Source: an uncultured archaeon (GTDB lineage Archaea; Thermoplasmatota; Thermoplasmata; Thermoplasmatales; Thermoplasmataceae). Taken from it: a stretch of DNA of 64,000 nucleotides. Where the stretch lies: NCBI GenBank assembly GCA_000965745.1, contig CP009479.1, forward strand, positions 2,056,457 through 2,120,456, in the 5' to 3' direction. A program made the translations under genes and the position numbers. The notes below the pieces were generated by a model that was given only the letters and a program-made list of their open reading frames with translations, was not told where the DNA came from and did no database searches. How positions within the stretch are numbered: the first letter of the stretch is position 1; every line of letters starts with the position of its first letter. Shown here piece by piece: positions 62,112-64,000 of this stretch.

Positions 62112-63782
62112 ATGGCAGACAATAATTATGGAGGAGCTAAGAGGACAGGCCCGTTTACGGGGATAGAATTCAGGAGCAGGCAGGTGACCCTCATACTAGG
62201 GTCAGCCGGAGCAACAGGGTTTCTCCTGATGACCTATGAGTATACAGGAATACTTTACCTTCTCGTGGGAGCTGCAATGGCAGGTCTAGTCCTGTTCGGG
62301 ATACTCCTCAAGCCGGTCATTGAAAGAGATACGAAGAAGAACGACATAAACTCGAATATACCATTTTTTGTGACAGCCTTTGCAACCCTCGCCACAAGCG
62401 ATTCGAACAGGATTACGCAGCTGGATATACTGTCGAAGAAAGACAAGCTGGGGCTGATCCGGGAAGATCTCGGGAAGATCGTGAACCTTGTCCGGAACTG
62501 GAAGAGGGGTCTGTCCGAGGCTTCCATGCTTCTTGCTGAGAAGACCCCTAGCGATGTTTTCGCAGACTTTCTTTCAAGGTTTGCACACGCTATCGACAGC
62601 GGGCAGGACTTTGACGACTTTGTCAAGACTGAGGCAAACACCGTCATGAGCAATTTTGAGACCGCATACCAGTCAGCCCTCTACACGTTTGAGCTTTACA
62701 AGGACCTCTACGTTTCAATGCTACTGGCCTTTGCATTCCTGATCACATTTGTCATGATAATGCCCGTGCTGATTCCAATAAATGTCATAACAGTCCTCGT
62801 GCTGAGCCTGATGGTAGTTGCCCTTGGGGAAACTATGCTTGTATACGGGATCAAGATAGTTCTGCCCAACGACCCTGTATGGCACGACACTGGAATAAAA
62901 TCGGAAGTGCAGCTCAAACTGGAGAGGATATACAAATTTGCACTGATTGGATCCGGAGGAATAGGTGCGGGACTATATCTCTCAGGAGTTCTCTCGGTTC
63001 TTCCGGTTTATTTCATCATACCCATCGTCATGACCCCGCTGGCTTATCCGAGCTATCTCGGCTCCAAATATGAAAGGAAAGTTGCGAAGAACGACGATAT
63101 GTTCGGAAGCTTCATAAGATCGCTTTCGGGGTCTGCATCGGCAAGGGGGAATCTTGTGATCGATGCCCTGAAAGCAATAGTCCTCCATGACTTCGGCGTA
63201 CTCACCAAGGATGTGAGGAACCTTTACAAGAGACTGAAGTACAGGGTAAACAGCATAACCGCGTGGAAGTATTTCAGCGCAGACACTGGATCGCACCTTA
63301 TAGAGGTCTTCTCAGGAACATTCGTGGAGAGCATTGATCTTGGTGCGGATGCAGAAATGGCCGGAGACATTGTTGCAAGAAACTTTGACCGTGTCGTGAG
63401 AATGAGAAGAAGAAGGCATGCTGCGGCACAGAGCTACATAGGAGTGCTGTATGGAATCACCGGCGGCCTTGCATTTGCCCTGGGGATATCATTCGGAGTG
63501 CTCAAGATCATAAACCAGATATTCACAACTTTCAGCACCTCGACACTCACCAACTTCGGCATCTTCGTGGGGCAGCCTGCAAACTCGATACTGCTGATAC
63601 AGATATTCATATCGCTCATCCTCTACGTGCACTCCATAATAGCCGGCCTCGCACTCAAGATTGCAGATGGCGGGAAGATGATATTCGGAGTCCATCACGC
63701 AGTTATGATGAGCTGGATTGTAGCAGTTGTTATATACGGAACGCTTCAGATCACGGGCGCAATACTCGCAGGGGCCCTCTGA
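62112..63782 (+). CDS. arlJ: archaellum membrane platform protein ArlJ
   Basis: 556 residues with about nine membrane helices in blocks and two large cytoplasmic domains. The first (about 75-190) holds D-F-L-S-R-F-A-H-A-I-D-S-G, the second G-S-F-I-R-S-L-S-G-S-A-S-A-R-G-N, both typical of T2SF/TadC-like cores. It is the membrane core around which ArlI and the filament are built. It is the last clear gene of the operon. Confidence 0.93.
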   Translation: MADNNYGGAKRTGPFTGIEFRSRQVTLILGSAGATGFLLMTYEYTGILYLLVGAAMAGLVLFGILLKPVIERDTKKNDINSNIPFFVTAFATLATSDSNRITQLDILSKKDKLGLIREDLGKIVNLVRNWKRGLSEASMLLAEKTPSDVFADFLSRFAHAIDSGQDFDDFVKTEANTVMSNFETAYQSALYTFELYKDLYVSMLLAFAFLITFVMIMPVLIPINVITVLVLSLMVVALGETMLVYGIKIVLPNDPVWHDTGIKSEVQLKLERIYKFALIGSGGIGAGLYLSGVLSVLPVYFIIPIVMTPLAYPSYLGSKYERKVAKNDDMFGSFIRSLSGSASARGNLVIDALKAIVLHDFGVLTKDVRNLYKRLKYRVNSITAWKYFSADTGSHLIEVFSGTFVESIDLGADAEMAGDIVARNFDRVVRMRRRRHAAAQSYIGVLYGITGGLAFALGISFGVLKIINQIFTTFSTSTLTNFGIFVGQPANSILLIQIFISLILYVHSIIAGLALKIADGGKMIFGVHHAVMMSWIVAVVIYGTLQITGAILAGAL

Positions 63783-63851
63783 TTGCAGTAGTTTCACCTA
63801 GCTACAGGGAGCCACAGTAAGAATAAAATAGCTTCAAGAAACTACAGTAGG

Positions 63852-64000
63852 ATGATTGACGCCTCCAGCGCCAAAAAATCCCTGAAAAGGTTTGTGGGGT
63901 TCGTCGAAGAAATAATGGATACTGACGATGCTGAGTCAAGGGACTCAAAACTGTCAGGACTTATTTCGTATGTGAATGAGAACCGCGACATTATAAAGGA
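63852..64000 (+). CDS. start of an unidentified gene, cut by the window end
   Basis: The ATG at 63852 opens a frame that stays open for 49 codons to the window edge (M-I-D-A-S-S-A-K-K-S-L-K-R, then F-V-E-E-I-M-D-T-D-D-A-E). It is charged and helical, with no membrane segment seen so far. It is separated by 69 bases from arlJ on the same strand and could be part of the operon. No family is recognisable from this piece. Confidence 0.45.
   Translation, partial: MIDASSAKKSLKRFVGFVEEIMDTDDAESRDSKLSGLISYVNENRDIIK

Noticed and set aside
63784-63845. Inverted GTAGTTTC/GAAACTAC after arlJ as a terminator
   Set aside because: The arms are about 40 bases apart with no T tract, so a stable hairpin or terminator is doubtful.
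1-64000. CRISPR arrays, rRNA genes or riboswitches
   Set aside because: No regularly spaced repeats, no rRNA sequence and no known aptamer pattern were noticed on reading the window.

Overview
This window is chromosomal DNA of a Thermoplasmatales-type euryarchaeon, that is, an acidophilic archaeon without a cell wall. The evidence is archaeal S8e/SRP19, the RNase P subunit Rnp4, primase large subunit, Nep1, a GAN/RecJ-like DHH nuclease, archaeal PheT, a complete archaellum operon in the order arlB-C-D/E-F-G-H-I-J, an AglB-type oligosaccharyltransferase, and a DNA alkyltransferase-like/endonuclease V fusion of a kind known from Ferroplasma. Many genes have a TATA box about 25-30 nt before the start codon, which implies leaderless transcripts. 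Clear Shine-Dalgarno sequences occur mainly inside operons and before rps15 and arlB. The species cannot be fixed from the sequence alone.

Layout: 1-12.3 kb is core genome: the S8e-SRP19 end of a ribosomal operon, priL-pepQ, an HtpX-like protease, queE, pyrC, a HAD phosphatase, rnp4, a large MMPL exporter, the ATL-EndoV fusion and a VOC protein. A tRNA-Leu(CAG) gene at 12.4 kb opens an accessory island that runs to about 19.5 kb. The 3' 52 bp of the tRNA are repeated exactly at 14839-14890. They bound a 2.4-kb integrated element with a glutamic-peptidase-like (G1/eqolisin-like) secreted protein, a small membrane protein and a decayed integrase whose start codon lies inside the att repeat. A weaker third copy of the tRNA end (17496-17512) suggests a second decayed element. 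It holds a small membrane protein, an unknown protein with an exact 110-residue internal duplication, and a VapBC pair. An intact IS5-like insertion sequence with a 9-bp target duplication follows.

19.8-26.4 kb is a surface-glycan-like cluster: a GT-C membrane glycosyltransferase, two GT2 enzymes, a nucleotidyltransferase-fold protein and an unusual flavin/F420-barrel-methyltransferase fusion. 26.8-28.4 kb has a TMEM165-like membrane protein, a TusA-like protein and MsrB. 28.7-34.6 kb encodes a two-gene NAD-linked formate dehydrogenase (NuoE/F-like plus a NuoG-like molybdopterin subunit), followed closely by an ABC-2 exporter pair. A TnpB-only IS200/IS605-family element (35.4-36.6 kb) has inserted at the 3' end of a methyltransferase gene.

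36.6-45.2 kb is mostly core: an S9 peptidase, a PPP phosphatase, a DUF389 protein, an IsdG-like monooxygenase, Nep1, S15, the DHH nuclease and an RNase H-fold protein. 45.2-52.3 kb holds the largest gene, a 2109-residue AglB/STT3 oligosaccharyltransferase with a very long beta-domain tail, overlapping by one base a Sec-exported surface protein. 52.4-56.8 kb has a stand-alone AAA-associated domain protein divergent from an HTH/binding-protein fusion, pheT, a tandem ribbon-helix-helix regulator and a gamma-carbonic anhydrase. The window ends with the archaellum operon (56.97-63.78 kb) and the start of an unidentified gene. The AglB enzyme, the glycosyltransferases and the archaellin (with many N-X-S/T sites) plausibly work together in making a glycosylated cell surface.
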